This document shows positions 36,181-44,818 of a stretch of 64,000 nt of DNA, piece by piece (position 1 is the stretch's first letter; each line of letters opens with the position of its first letter). Position numbers and translations under genes: made by a program. The notes under the pieces were generated by a model. It saw only the letters and a list, made by a program, of their open reading frames with translations. It did no database searches and was not told the origin of the DNA. Origin of the DNA: Bin5 sp965200615 (lineage in GTDB: Bacteria; Chloroflexota; Anaerolineae; Caldilineales; Caldilineaceae); assembly GCA_965200615.1 (NCBI GenBank), contig OZ241377.1, positions 1,488,001 to 1,552,000 on the forward strand, given 5' to 3'.

Positions 36181-37038
36181 ATGTTTGACCTTTTCAAGGC
36201 ATTTGTCCTCGGCCTGGTGCAGGGCGCCAGCGAATTCTTGCCAGTCAGCAGCAGCGGCCATCTGGTAATTGTGCCCTGGCTGTTCGGCTGGCCCACTTCA
36301 ACGCTGCTCTTCGATACCGTCGTGCATCTGGGAACGCTTTTCTCGATTCTGGCCGTCTTCGGGCGGGACTTTGTCGCCATCATCCGGGCCACCCTCCGCA
36401 GCCTCCCAGTCCTTTTCAAAACAAGAGGTTTGACATCCTCGTTGACGGACAATAACGCCCGCCTGGGTTGGTTTATCGTCCTGGGCTCGGTTCCGGCTGC
36501 CGTCACCGGCCTGCTGTTCAAAGATTCCCTGGAACGGCTCTATCATACACCGCAGGCAGCTGCCTTCTTTCTGGCGGTGACCGCTCTGCTGCTGGCAGGC
36601 AGCGAATGGATGTCCCGCAATGTGAGCGCACGCGCCCCCCTGGCAGCCATGTCGTTGCGCCAGTCCTTCCTCATCGGACTCGCCCAGGCCGCGGCGCTGG
36701 CGCCGGGCATCAGCCGCAGTGGGACTACGATTGCCGTCGCCCTGGCCCAGGGCCTGCGGCGCGAAGCGGCAACTCGCTACAGCTTTCTCTTGGGGGCGCC
36801 GGCTTTCCTAGGCGCCGGCCTGCTGCAGGTCGGCGACACCTTGGCTGTGGATCCGGCGGCCGTTTTGGCCGAACTGCCGGCCCTGCTGGTCGGATTCATT
36901 ACCAGCGCCGTCTGCGGGTATGCCGCCATCCGGTTCCTCCTGGCCTATGTGCGCCGCAACAGCCTCTATCTGTTTTCCGGCTACTGCCTCCTCGTCAGCC
37001 TTGCAGTTCTGACACTTTTTGCTTTGCGTCTCCGATGA
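36181..37038 (+). CDS. uppP: Undecaprenyl-diphosphatase
   Basis: UppP/BacA (285 residues) recycles the undecaprenyl carrier lipid for peptidoglycan and other surface polymers, acting in the membrane. The two active-site motifs are GASEFLPVSSSGHLVI (near residue 20) and PGISRSGTTIAVAL. About eight membrane segments are present. It ends with an ATGA overlap to a phosphate-binding-like lipoprotein gene. This is unusual, and it may reflect coupling of phosphate release and capture. Confidence 0.96.
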   Translation: MFDLFKAFVLGLVQGASEFLPVSSSGHLVIVPWLFGWPTSTLLFDTVVHLGTLFSILAVFGRDFVAIIRATLRSLPVLFKTRGLTSSLTDNNARLGWFIVLGSVPAAVTGLLFKDSLERLYHTPQAAAFFLAVTALLLAGSEWMSRNVSARAPLAAMSLRQSFLIGLAQAAALAPGISRSGTTIAVALAQGLRREAATRYSFLLGAPAFLGAGLLQVGDTLAVDPAAVLAELPALLVGFITSAVCGYAAIRFLLAYVRRNSLYLFSGYCLLVSLAVLTLFALRLR

Positions 37039-37949
37039 ACTATTACCAGAGGTGCCTTCATCCCAGGCTTCTGCGGAGGCTGCTCACACGGTTGACGCTC
37101 GCGGGCTGTCTGCTTTCCGGCTGCACGTTGCCAAGGGGTGCCGGTGCGGTCCCCGCCCCCGCACCTGTCACCTTGACTATCGCCGGTTCAACTGAAATGC
37201 GCCCTTTGCTGATCGAAATGACATCCGTCTACAGCGAGCACAATCCAGATGTGCAGTTCACCCTGTCCGGCGGTGGCAGCCAAATTGGAGAACAGAGGCT
37301 GGCGTCCGGGCAGATCGATATTGCGGTCAGCACCGCATCCTATCCGGACGCCCAAATACCCGCCGGACTTGTCCGCATACCAATTGGGCTGGACGGTATC
37401 GCGGTCGTCGTTCACAGCGAAAATCCGGTGGAGGCACTGACACTGATGCAAATCCGGGACCTCTTCGGCGGCCGCGCCCTGAGCTGGGAAGAAGTTGGCG
37501 GCGCCGCCAGAGACGTGCTTCTGGTGAGCCGCGAGGACGGCAGCGCCACGCGTGAACTGTTCGAAGAACGCGTCATGGACGAAGACCGGGTCGCCCTGAC
37601 AGCGGTCGTCATGTCCACCAGTAGCAATGTCGTGGAATATGTGGCTGCCCATCGCGACGCAATCGGATATGTCACGTCTGCGTACCTTTTGCAGAATGGA
37701 ATGCCCCCCGCAGCGAATGGAGAAAACGCCTCAACTGCCGGCACTGCGGAGCGAACGGTCAAAGCAGTCTCTATCGAGGGGCGAGTGCCATTTGGCGCGC
37801 ACCTCGCCAATTTCCAGTATCCCTTGGCGCGCGCCCTGTATCTGCTCTTCCCACAGAGCGGTGACCCGTCAATTCGGAAAATGGTCGACTTTGTGCGCGG
37901 CGAAAAGGGGCAGGCCATCATCGCCCGTTATCATGCGCCGATTCGGTAG
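37035..37949 (+). CDS. Phosphate-binding (PstS-like) substrate-binding lipoprotein
   Basis: The 304-residue protein has a basic signal peptide with a lipobox at C30 (GCLLSGC). The mature part is a type II periplasmic binding fold of the PstS group: LTIAGSTEMRPLLIEMTSVY, FTLSGGGSQIGEQRLASG, SREDGSATRELFEERVM and FVRGEKGQAIIARY. These S-G-S/G-S-x-T-R type loops bind phosphate or related oxyanions. The start overlaps the uppP stop (ATGA). No pstCAB genes are adjacent, so it may act as a sensor or feed a distant transporter. Confidence 0.88.
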   Translation: MNYYQRCLHPRLLRRLLTRLTLAGCLLSGCTLPRGAGAVPAPAPVTLTIAGSTEMRPLLIEMTSVYSEHNPDVQFTLSGGGSQIGEQRLASGQIDIAVSTASYPDAQIPAGLVRIPIGLDGIAVVVHSENPVEALTLMQIRDLFGGRALSWEEVGGAARDVLLVSREDGSATRELFEERVMDEDRVALTAVVMSTSSNVVEYVAAHRDAIGYVTSAYLLQNGMPPAANGENASTAGTAERTVKAVSIEGRVPFGAHLANFQYPLARALYLLFPQSGDPSIRKMVDFVRGEKGQAIIARYHAPIR

Positions 37950-38465
37950 GGCGTTCCTGTTCAATTCTGAACGGCCTCCAAAAAATCAACAAAATCTGTA
38001 CACAAGCCACCGACCGCTGACCACTAATCACCGCAGTTCCGCGACGATTTTCCGGCCAAAGTGAGCGCGAACACCTGGTCCCGCGACGCCTCTATCGATG
38101 CATTTTTTCGACGATCCCTTCTGCGCACCCCGCGGCATCGCCGACAGACCGCCCCTCAGCCATCGAAAGGATGAACCGGGGGTCCCCAAAAAAGATTGAC
38201 AAAACCTGCCAAAATCGGAGTTCCCAGACGACATAGCGGACGACACAATTGTGACCGTTCTCCGCATCCCCGCCCGCCCCCGCAAGGCAACATGCACAAA
38301 AGAGTGCATCCCAAAATGGGGACGAACATTCGTATACCTCAAGTAACGGCAAGACCACGGCCAGCCCGCAATCCGACCTCCGGCAGAGGAACCAGCAGCT
38401 CTCATTCCTCACTCCTCGCCTTTGTTCCCACCCCAAATCCGGGATGCACACCCCGAAACCGGGAG
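37950..38465. other. Intergenic region, no gene supported
   Basis: About 516 bases between the phosphate-binding gene and the nusA promoter. Frames here have proline/arginine-rich shadow composition and no ribosome sites. rimP, which usually precedes nusA, is not present. Confidence 0.5.
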
Positions 38466-38494
38466 TTGCTCTCTGGCCTGCAATCTGTTATACT
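38466..38494 (+). promoter_or_regulatory. Promoter of the nusA operon
   Basis: TTGCTC (38466-38471) and TATACT (38489-38494) are separated by 17 bases. They lie about 220 bases before nusA and just upstream of a leader hairpin. Confidence 0.55.
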
Positions 38495-38543
38495 CGTACC
38501 CAATCGGCATGAACCAGTATGGTTTGATAGAGTTGTGCTTCTG

Positions 38544-38570
38544 AAGTGGGTTCCGCCCACTTTTCTTATT
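38544..38570 (+). terminator. Attenuator-like hairpin in the nusA leader
   Basis: AAGTGGG-TTCCG-CCCACTT forms a perfect 7-bp stem and is followed by a T-rich run (TTCTTATT). It lies between the promoter and nusA, so it may act as an intrinsic terminator or attenuator. Similar hairpins are often seen at the head of rimP-nusA operons, where NusA controls its own synthesis. Confidence 0.6.
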
Positions 38571-38714
38571 CTACGGGATCGTTGCCTGCAAAACCTGTTC
38601 GAAACACTTGTCTACCTGCCTCTGTGTTTTCGTCTGCTGACGACCTTATCTTCCGGCCGACCGACAGCAGTCCATATGCTGAGTAGTCAAGTATTCAGGA
38701 GTAGTTGAACAAAA

Positions 38715-40586
38715 ATGTCTAAAGAACTCATCGCTGGGATCAATCAGGTTGCGTCGGATAAAGACCTCGATAATGAGGTGATCTTTGACGCAATCGAGGC
38801 TGCGCTCATCTCCGCCTACAAGCGCAATTACGGCTCTGTTGCCAATGTCACCGCCGCGGTCGACCGGGCGACGGGCGAGATGAAAGTGTTCGCGGAGAAA
38901 GAGGTAGTCGAAGATATCCTCAACCCGAACACCGAGATTCTATTGGACGATGCCAGAACCGTGGCGCCGTCTTCTGAATTGGGCGATGTCGTTCTGGTGC
39001 AGAATACGCCCGGCAACTTCGGCCGCATCGCCGCCCAGACCGCCAAACAGGTGATCTTACAGCGCATCCGCGAGGCTGAAAGGGATACAGTTTACGAGAA
39101 TTTCGTCCACAAAGTCGGTGAGACGATTACCGCCCAGGTCCGCAGCGTCGATCTCGTGTCCGGCGCCGTCACCATTCTGATCGACGACAGGCACGAGAAC
39201 CTCCTGCCTCCGGAGGAGCAGATCCCGTTGGAAAAGCTGCGCCGGGGAGACTATATCTGCCTGTATGTTGTTGATGTGCACCGCAGCAGTCGCGGCCCGA
39301 TGATCAAGCTGAGTCGTACCCATCGTGACCTCCTCCGCCGCCTGATGGAACAGGAGATCCCGGAGGTGCGGGATGGCACAGTCGAAATCAAGGCCATATC
39401 CCGCGAGCCGGGCGCACGCAGCAAAGTGGCCGTGATGGCAACGCTGCCCGGCGTGGATCCGGTGGGCAGCTGTGTGGGAATGCGCGGCTTGCGTATCCAG
39501 AATATCGTGACCGAACTGGCGGGCGAGAAAATCGACGTCGTCGAGTGGAGCGGCAATCTGCGCACCTACATCTCCAACGCCCTCGGGCCGGCCAAAGTGC
39601 AGAGCGTTATTCTCGAAGAAGACAGCAACATCAAGACCGCTATCGTTATCGTACCGGATCGACAGCTCAGCCTCGCCATCGGCAAGGCAGGCCAGAATGC
39701 CCGTCTGGCAGCCAAACTGACGGGATGGCGGATCGACATCAAGAGCGAAACCGAAGCCCACGCCGAAGGACTGGACCTGCTGGCAGCCGAACAGGCGCAG
39801 ATGGCCGCCGGTGAGCAGGATCTGCTCAGCATGGCAGAGCAGATCCTGCGCGACAAAGATGAATCTGCGTCAAGCGAAGATACCTTCCGCCAGGCCGCGG
39901 AGCTGCTGCAAAGACGGGATGCCGCCAGCAGATCGGCCGACCCAAGCACAGCCGCCGGGTGGCCCGAATCGCTCCCCGCGCCAGATGAAGGACGCGGTCT
40001 CGGCGTCGACGCAGAGGAGGCGTTGAGCGCTTTCGAGCGCGCAGCCGCAGCCGTCCAGGAAGAAGATCCCTCCATTCCTTCCTTTGAAGACTTCGCCGTG
40101 GAAGAGCCGGAACCGATCAGCTTCGGCGAAACGCTGAACGACGAGGAAGACGCGAAGGAAGAAAGCGTTGAAAGTCCTGATGCGCAAGAAGTGAGCGAAC
40201 TGCCCGCCCTTGATCCCTCGGAACTGCCGGCGGAAGCCGAAGAGGAAGAGCCCGAGCCGGAACGCACTCTCAGACCTGAAGACCTGCCCCAGGTTATTAC
40301 CGCTGATATGCTGCGCCAACGTATGGCCGCACGTCAGCAGGGAACCTCGTCGGGTCCTGTCATCAGTTCACTGGACGATCTGGAAGTTCCCCCCGAACTG
40401 CTCGATTCTTTGGACACGGTCGAAGAGTCCACTGATGAGTTTGAAGAACAGGAACCCGGACGCAATAGGGCCCGCCGCGGTGGCCAGGCAACGCCGAAGA
40501 GGCAGCCAAGGCGCCAGAGAACGCGTCGGGCACGGGGGCTCGAAGTCGATTTGGAAGAGTTCGATGATGATGAGTTTGACCTGTAA
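38715..40586 (+). CDS. nusA: Transcription elongation/termination factor NusA
   Basis: NusA (623 residues) has the N-terminal RNA-polymerase-binding domain (KDLDNEVIFDAIEAALISAY), an S1 domain (VGETITAQVRSVDLVSGAVT) and two KH domains (DPVGSCVGMRGLRIQNIVTE and SLAIGKAGQNARLAAKLTGW). A tail of over 200 residues follows. It is strongly acidic and low-complexity, ends in a short Arg-rich patch, and closes with an acidic string, making the protein much longer than the ~350-residue core. It heads the operon with rnpM and infB. Confidence 0.97.
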   Translation: MSKELIAGINQVASDKDLDNEVIFDAIEAALISAYKRNYGSVANVTAAVDRATGEMKVFAEKEVVEDILNPNTEILLDDARTVAPSSELGDVVLVQNTPGNFGRIAAQTAKQVILQRIREAERDTVYENFVHKVGETITAQVRSVDLVSGAVTILIDDRHENLLPPEEQIPLEKLRRGDYICLYVVDVHRSSRGPMIKLSRTHRDLLRRLMEQEIPEVRDGTVEIKAISREPGARSKVAVMATLPGVDPVGSCVGMRGLRIQNIVTELAGEKIDVVEWSGNLRTYISNALGPAKVQSVILEEDSNIKTAIVIVPDRQLSLAIGKAGQNARLAAKLTGWRIDIKSETEAHAEGLDLLAAEQAQMAAGEQDLLSMAEQILRDKDESASSEDTFRQAAELLQRRDAASRSADPSTAAGWPESLPAPDEGRGLGVDAEEALSAFERAAAAVQEEDPSIPSFEDFAVEEPEPISFGETLNDEEDAKEESVESPDAQEVSELPALDPSELPAEAEEEEPEPERTLRPEDLPQVITADMLRQRMAARQQGTSSGPVISSLDDLEVPPELLDSLDTVEESTDEFEEQEPGRNRARRGGQATPKRQPRRQRTRRARGLEVDLEEFDDDEFDL

Positions 40587-40645
40587 GGTGGCTACTGGTC
40601 CGTAAATCGTGCCTGATATTTTTCATCTGCCGTGCAATACCGAAG

Positions 40646-40966
40646 ATGGCAAAACGGGTAAAGGGATCGAAGCAGCGGCGGGGCGCCTTCCAGGCTCCCC
40701 AGCGAATGTGTATCGCCTGCCGGGAATCTGATGGAAAGCGTGACCTGATTCGCCTGGTAAGGGTTGCAGACGGGGTCCTCTTGGATCAATCCGGCAAAAT
40801 GGCCGGGCGCGGCGCCTATGTCCACCCGCAGGTCAACTGTTGGGAAAAAGCGCTGGCCGGTTCGCTGATACAGAAAGCGCTGCGAACAAAAATCAGCGCC
40901 GAAAATCTGATGGCACTTTCTGAATCCGTGTCAACTCTGCTGCAAGTGTCCGACGAGACCGCATAG
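40646..40966 (+). CDS. rnpM: YlxR/RnpM-family RNA-binding protein
   Basis: The 106-residue protein of the YlxR family binds the RNA of RNase P in Bacillus and is standard between nusA and infB. The signature is PQRMCIACRESDGKRDLIRL followed by AGRGAYVHPQVNCWEKAL. It is preceded by a 59-base gap from nusA. An IS begins 128 bases after its stop, cutting the usual continuity to infB. Confidence 0.93.
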   Translation: MAKRVKGSKQRRGAFQAPQRMCIACRESDGKRDLIRLVRVADGVLLDQSGKMAGRGAYVHPQVNCWEKALAGSLIQKALRTKISAENLMALSESVSTLLQVSDETA

Positions 40967-41094
40967 TAAGGAGGAAGAGACAAACTTCACCGTAGTTTTT
41001 TGGCTTACTGGAAACTGCTCCTCAATTTCAGACCTTTCGCGCGGGCTGTCAGGATCGCGGTCGGCGCGACTGAGGAGAGTGAAGTGATTTCTTA

Positions 41095-41962
41095 GAGGCT
41101 GTTTGAAAAGTAAAGGCTGTCGGCCAAATTGTGGTATACGTAGTCTCTGTGAAAACAAAACGATACCCAACAGATTTGACTGACAGCCAGTGGCTTATTA
41201 TCCAGCATCTGATTCCCGCAGCCAAACCGGGCGGGCGACCACGCAGCCTGGATATGCGTCTGGTGGTTGATGCCATTCTCTACCTGACTGTGGGTGGCAT
41301 CCAGTGGCGGATGCTGCCGAGTGATTTTCCGCCGTGGCAGAGGGCAGAGTGTTTACACCTACTTCAGGCAGTGGCGGGACGATGGCGCCTGGCGCAGGTT
41401 GCATGACACGCTCAGAGTGCGGGTTCGCCATCGAAGCGGACGACACAAGCATCCAACGGCTGGCAGTATCGATAGTCAGACAGTCAAGACTGGCCATACA
41501 CCGGCAGGTGTGCGAGGCTACGATGGCGGTAAACGCATCACGGGACGGAAACGGCATCTTCTTGTCGATACGCTGGGACTCACATTGGCCGTCCTGGTCA
41601 CTGCTGCCGACCTGCCTGACCGCGATGGGGCACGGCAACTGCTCAGACGAGGCTGCGGTTTCGGCCAGAAACTGCGTCTTATCTGGGTTGACGGCGCCTA
41701 TCGCGGCTCTTTGCAGAGATGGGTTGCGCAGCGTTTTCGCTTCCGCCTTCAACCTGTCCTCCGCCCGCAAGAACAAAAAGGTTTCTCCGTATTGCCCCGT
41801 CGTTGGGTGGTGGAGCGCACCTTCGCTTGGCTTGGCCTCAATCGTCGCCTCTGTAAAGACTATGAACGACTGCCCGAAAGCAGTGTCGCCTTTATCCATA
41901 TCGCTATGATTCGTCTCATGGTACGCCGCCTGGCACCCAATTGACCCTTTTCAAACAGCTTC
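41095..41962 (+). mobile_element. IS5-family insertion sequence, complete 868-bp copy 2
   Basis: The left end GAGGCTGTTTGAAAAG and the inverted right end GAAGCTGTTTGAAAAG differ at one base. TTA is duplicated at 41092-41094 and 41963-41965, a 3-bp TNA target as in the IS1031-like group. The element lies in the nusA operon between rnpM and infB, in the same orientation as the operon. A truncated near-identical copy is at 1-526. Confidence 0.92.
41131..41944 (+). pseudogene. IS5-family transposase interrupted by a 7-bp duplication
   Basis: Frame 1 (41131-41406) gives the N-terminal half, and another frame (open from 41294 to 41944) gives the catalytic DDE half, with SIDSQTVKT, VDGAYRGS and RRWVVERTFAWLGLNRRL. 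The junction at 41335-41348 is GGCAGAG repeated in tandem, which shifts the frame by one. Deleting one unit restores PPWQSVYTYFRQW. No classical slippery heptamer is seen at the junction. Either this is a lesion with activity supplied in trans, or an unusual frameshift makes the full protein. Confidence 0.85.
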
Positions 41963-41965
41963 TTA

Positions 41966-42409
41966 GCATGGTTCGTGTCCAACGCAGAAAGAAGCGCTTC
42001 AAACGATGGACACATTCGCTGATTGACAGGAATTTTCCAATGAACGTAAGCCGATTGTCCGCTCCCTGACATGTGTCGGCATAGTGGGCTAACATTGGCT
42101 GTAGTGCTATTTGGGATGGAGAGGGGAAAGGCTACAGGGAAGAGAGGGGTGGTCGTGTAACGACTTGTCTATCCACCGCAACTGCCTCTTGGCTCCCCGC
42201 ACCTGACCTCCACCGCATGAATCTGTGCATACATTTCGTCCCAGCCAAAAACCTGTGTAAAGCTTGAGAAGGAACACGCAACTCGGAGCGTGAACGTTTC
42301 TCAGCTTCCTCCTCTCTGTCTTCAGAGGAACGTTTTCGCTGTCAGTTTTCGACCGCACCGCGGCGTATAGAGCTGGGAACCGAAGACGATATTTGAAAGG
42401 AAGGCCAAA
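41966..42409. other. Intergenic region between the IS and infB
   Basis: These 444 bases hold no supported gene. Joined to 40967-41094 they give about 570 bases of original rnpM-infB spacer. GTGTCCA at 41975 and TGGACAC at 42008 are inverted. A ribosome site AAGGAAGG precedes infB. I could not choose a promoter, although infB needs one if the IS blocks read-through. Confidence 0.45.
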
Positions 42410-44290
42410 ATGGCAGCCGCAACGCAAGATCCAACGAAGATTCAGAATGGTAGCCCGGCTGACGATGCCTCCAACGGTGAAGCCGCTGGGCTGCCTTCTT
42501 CCATCATTGTGGAGGAGTACGTTACCGTCCGCGCATTGGCCGAACGAATGGATCGCAGTCCAATCGATCTCATTAAAGTGCTGATGCAGTTCGGCATCAT
42601 GGCGCCAATCGATCAAACTCTCGACCACGATACAGCCGCGATTGTGGGCGAAGAACTCGGCATCGAGGTTCTGTGGCCGGTCGTGGAGGACGAAGAGCCG
42701 GAGCAGGCGCCCGACGAGGATCGAAGACCAAAAGAACGGGTTATGATCCAGGAGGTCGTGGCCGAAGAGGCGGAACAGAGTCTCGTGCCACGGCCGCCTG
42801 TCGTAGCGGTCCTCGGGCACGTCGATCACGGCAAAACGACGCTTCTCGACCGTATCCGCCGCACCAACGTGGTCGATTCCGAAGCCGGCGGCATCACCCA
42901 GCATACCGGCGCCTATCAGGTGGAAGTCGACGGCAAGAAAATTACCTTCCTGGATACGCCCGGCCACGAGGCATTCACCGCCATGCGGGCCCGCGGCGCG
43001 CAGGTTACCGACATCGTCATTCTTGTCGTTGCCGCCGACGATGGCATTATGCCCCAGACCCGGGAAGCGATCAGCCATGCCAGGGCAGCCGGTGTGACGA
43101 TTATCGTTGCGATCAACAAGATCGATAGCCCAACCGCCAACGTAAACCGCGTCATGGAGGAGCTGTCAACCGAAGACCTGGCGCCGGAGGAATGGGGCGG
43201 CGAAACCATCACGGTCCCGACCAGCGCACTCAACGGTGAAGGTGTCGACGACCTCCTGGACAATGTCCTCGTCGTCGCCGAACTGGACCAGCACAGCGCC
43301 AATCCCAAAGGGCAATGTGTCGGCACCGTGATCGAAGCCCAATTGGATAAGCAGCGCGGGATCACCTCAACCCTGCTTGTGCAGAACGGGACTCTGCAAC
43401 GCGGGGATTCGCTGGTTGTCGGCGAAAACTGGGGACGTGTCAAGGCAATGTCCGACTTCGAGGGCAACCAGCTGAAGATGGCCGGGCCGAGCACGCCAAC
43501 AGTAGTTCTGGGCCTCAATGGCGTTCCGGCTGCCGGCGAGGTCTTTTCCGTAACCAAGAACGACAGAGCGGCCCGCACACTTGCCGCCGAACGGCAAAGT
43601 CAGGCCTCCCGCGATACCCGGGCCGCTTCACCCCTGCCCATGACGCTTGAGGATATGTTCGCCCGCGTCGAAGGCGGCGAAGCTGAAACCCTCAATATCA
43701 TTGTGCGGGCCGATGCGCAAGGGTCGCTGGCCCCAATCATTCACAGCCTCGAACAGCTTGAGAACGATGAGGTCAAGGTCAAGATCTTGCAATCGGCTGT
43801 TGGCGACATTACCGAATCGGACGTAATGCTCGCCGAAACCAGTCAGGCGATCGTCATCGGGTTCGGCGTGAACATTGACAAGGCCGCTCTGGTGCGCGCC
43901 GAACAGTCCGGCGTCGAGATTCGGCACTATCAGATCATCTACAATCTCATCGAAGATGTGGAACAGGCGCTGAACGGTATGTTGGACCCAATCTTCGAAG
44001 AGGTAGTCACCGGCCATGCCGAGGTGCGGCAGATGTTCCGCGTGCGCCGCGGCGGCTTGATTGCCGGCTGTATGGTGCTGGACGGAGTTGTCAAACGCAA
44101 CAGCCAGGCTCGGCTGCTCCGCAACGACACTACCGTCATCACCACATCCGTCGAAAATCTCAAGCGGTTTACCGAAGATGTCACCGAAGTACGGGCCGGG
44201 TATGAATGCGGCATCAATCTGGCCGGAGTCAATTCAGACCTCCAGGAAGGCGACATTATCGAGGTCTTCGAGAGGCAACAGGTACGATAA
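42410..44290 (+). CDS. infB: Translation initiation factor IF-2
   Basis: IF-2 (626 residues) delivers initiator tRNA to the 30S subunit using GTP. It has a short N-terminal region, one IF2_N domain (VTVRALAERMDRSPIDLIKV), the G domain with GHVDHGKTT, DTPGHEAF and NKID, and the C-terminal beta-barrel and tRNA-binding domains (SDVMLAETSQAIVIGFGVN, YECGINLAG). It lacks the long N-terminal extension of proteobacterial forms. Confidence 0.97.
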   Translation: MAAATQDPTKIQNGSPADDASNGEAAGLPSSIIVEEYVTVRALAERMDRSPIDLIKVLMQFGIMAPIDQTLDHDTAAIVGEELGIEVLWPVVEDEEPEQAPDEDRRPKERVMIQEVVAEEAEQSLVPRPPVVAVLGHVDHGKTTLLDRIRRTNVVDSEAGGITQHTGAYQVEVDGKKITFLDTPGHEAFTAMRARGAQVTDIVILVVAADDGIMPQTREAISHARAAGVTIIVAINKIDSPTANVNRVMEELSTEDLAPEEWGGETITVPTSALNGEGVDDLLDNVLVVAELDQHSANPKGQCVGTVIEAQLDKQRGITSTLLVQNGTLQRGDSLVVGENWGRVKAMSDFEGNQLKMAGPSTPTVVLGLNGVPAAGEVFSVTKNDRAARTLAAERQSQASRDTRAASPLPMTLEDMFARVEGGEAETLNIIVRADAQGSLAPIIHSLEQLENDEVKVKILQSAVGDITESDVMLAETSQAIVIGFGVNIDKAALVRAEQSGVEIRHYQIIYNLIEDVEQALNGMLDPIFEEVVTGHAEVRQMFRVRRGGLIAGCMVLDGVVKRNSQARLLRNDTTVITTSVENLKRFTEDVTEVRAGYECGINLAGVNSDLQEGDIIEVFERQQVR

Positions 44291-44362
44291 TAGTTTCTGG
44301 TTTTCAGTTTATGGTTTATAGTGGGCTCGTGTGCCTGAATACCAAAACGAACGACAGACGGT

Positions 44363-44818
44363 ATGGTAACGATGACGACCACAATTCGTCAGGAGCGGGC
44401 AGCAGAACTGCTCTATCAGGAACTCTCTATTTTGATTGGCGCCGAACTGGATGACCCGGTGTTGGAACTGCTGGAAGTGACGAATGTCGTGGTCAGCCGC
44501 GATCTGCGCGTGGCCAAGGTCTACATTCATCAGGATAGCGACATTCAGCGCAGTCTGGTCCTCGCCAGACTCAAGAAAGCCGCACCATTCCTGCGGCGCC
44601 AATTGGCCCAGAGTGTAACCTTCCGCGCCGTACCGGAACTGCTCTTCTATTATGACGATACCCCCGACCAGGCCGCTCGGGTCGATGCACTTTTGCAGAG
44701 CATTGCCGAGGAACGAGGGATACGTCAGCAGGATGAGGGGAGTTCTGATTCACCTCCCTCCTCCGCACTCTCTTCCCCGGATTTCTCCTCCGTGAATGCT
44801 CAGAAAGAGGATGCATGA
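44363..44818 (+). CDS. rbfA: Ribosome-binding factor A
   Basis: RbfA (151 residues) assists maturation of the 30S subunit. The KH-like core has ELSILIGAELDDPVLELLEV and VYIHQDSDIQRSLVLARLKK, then VPELLFYYDDTPDQAARVDALL. A Ser/Pro-rich tail of about 30 residues follows. A second ATG three codons in could be the true start. The stop overlaps the next gene (ATGA). Confidence 0.92.
   Translation: MVTMTTTIRQERAAELLYQELSILIGAELDDPVLELLEVTNVVVSRDLRVAKVYIHQDSDIQRSLVLARLKKAAPFLRRQLAQSVTFRAVPELLFYYDDTPDQAARVDALLQSIAEERGIRQQDEGSSDSPPSSALSSPDFSSVNAQKEDA

Noticed and set aside
38326..38338. CGAACATTCGTAT as a third SOS box
   Set aside because: The second half-site is GTAT, not GTTC, and it lies nearly 400 bases before nusA.
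38196..38708. 170-residue plus frame upstream of nusA as a possible rimP
   Set aside because: It shows no RimP features, is rich in Pro/Arg/His, and spans the promoter and hairpin.
42107..43078. Minus-strand frame overlapping the start of infB
   Set aside because: It overlaps the conserved IF-2 N-terminal and G domains and has shadow composition.
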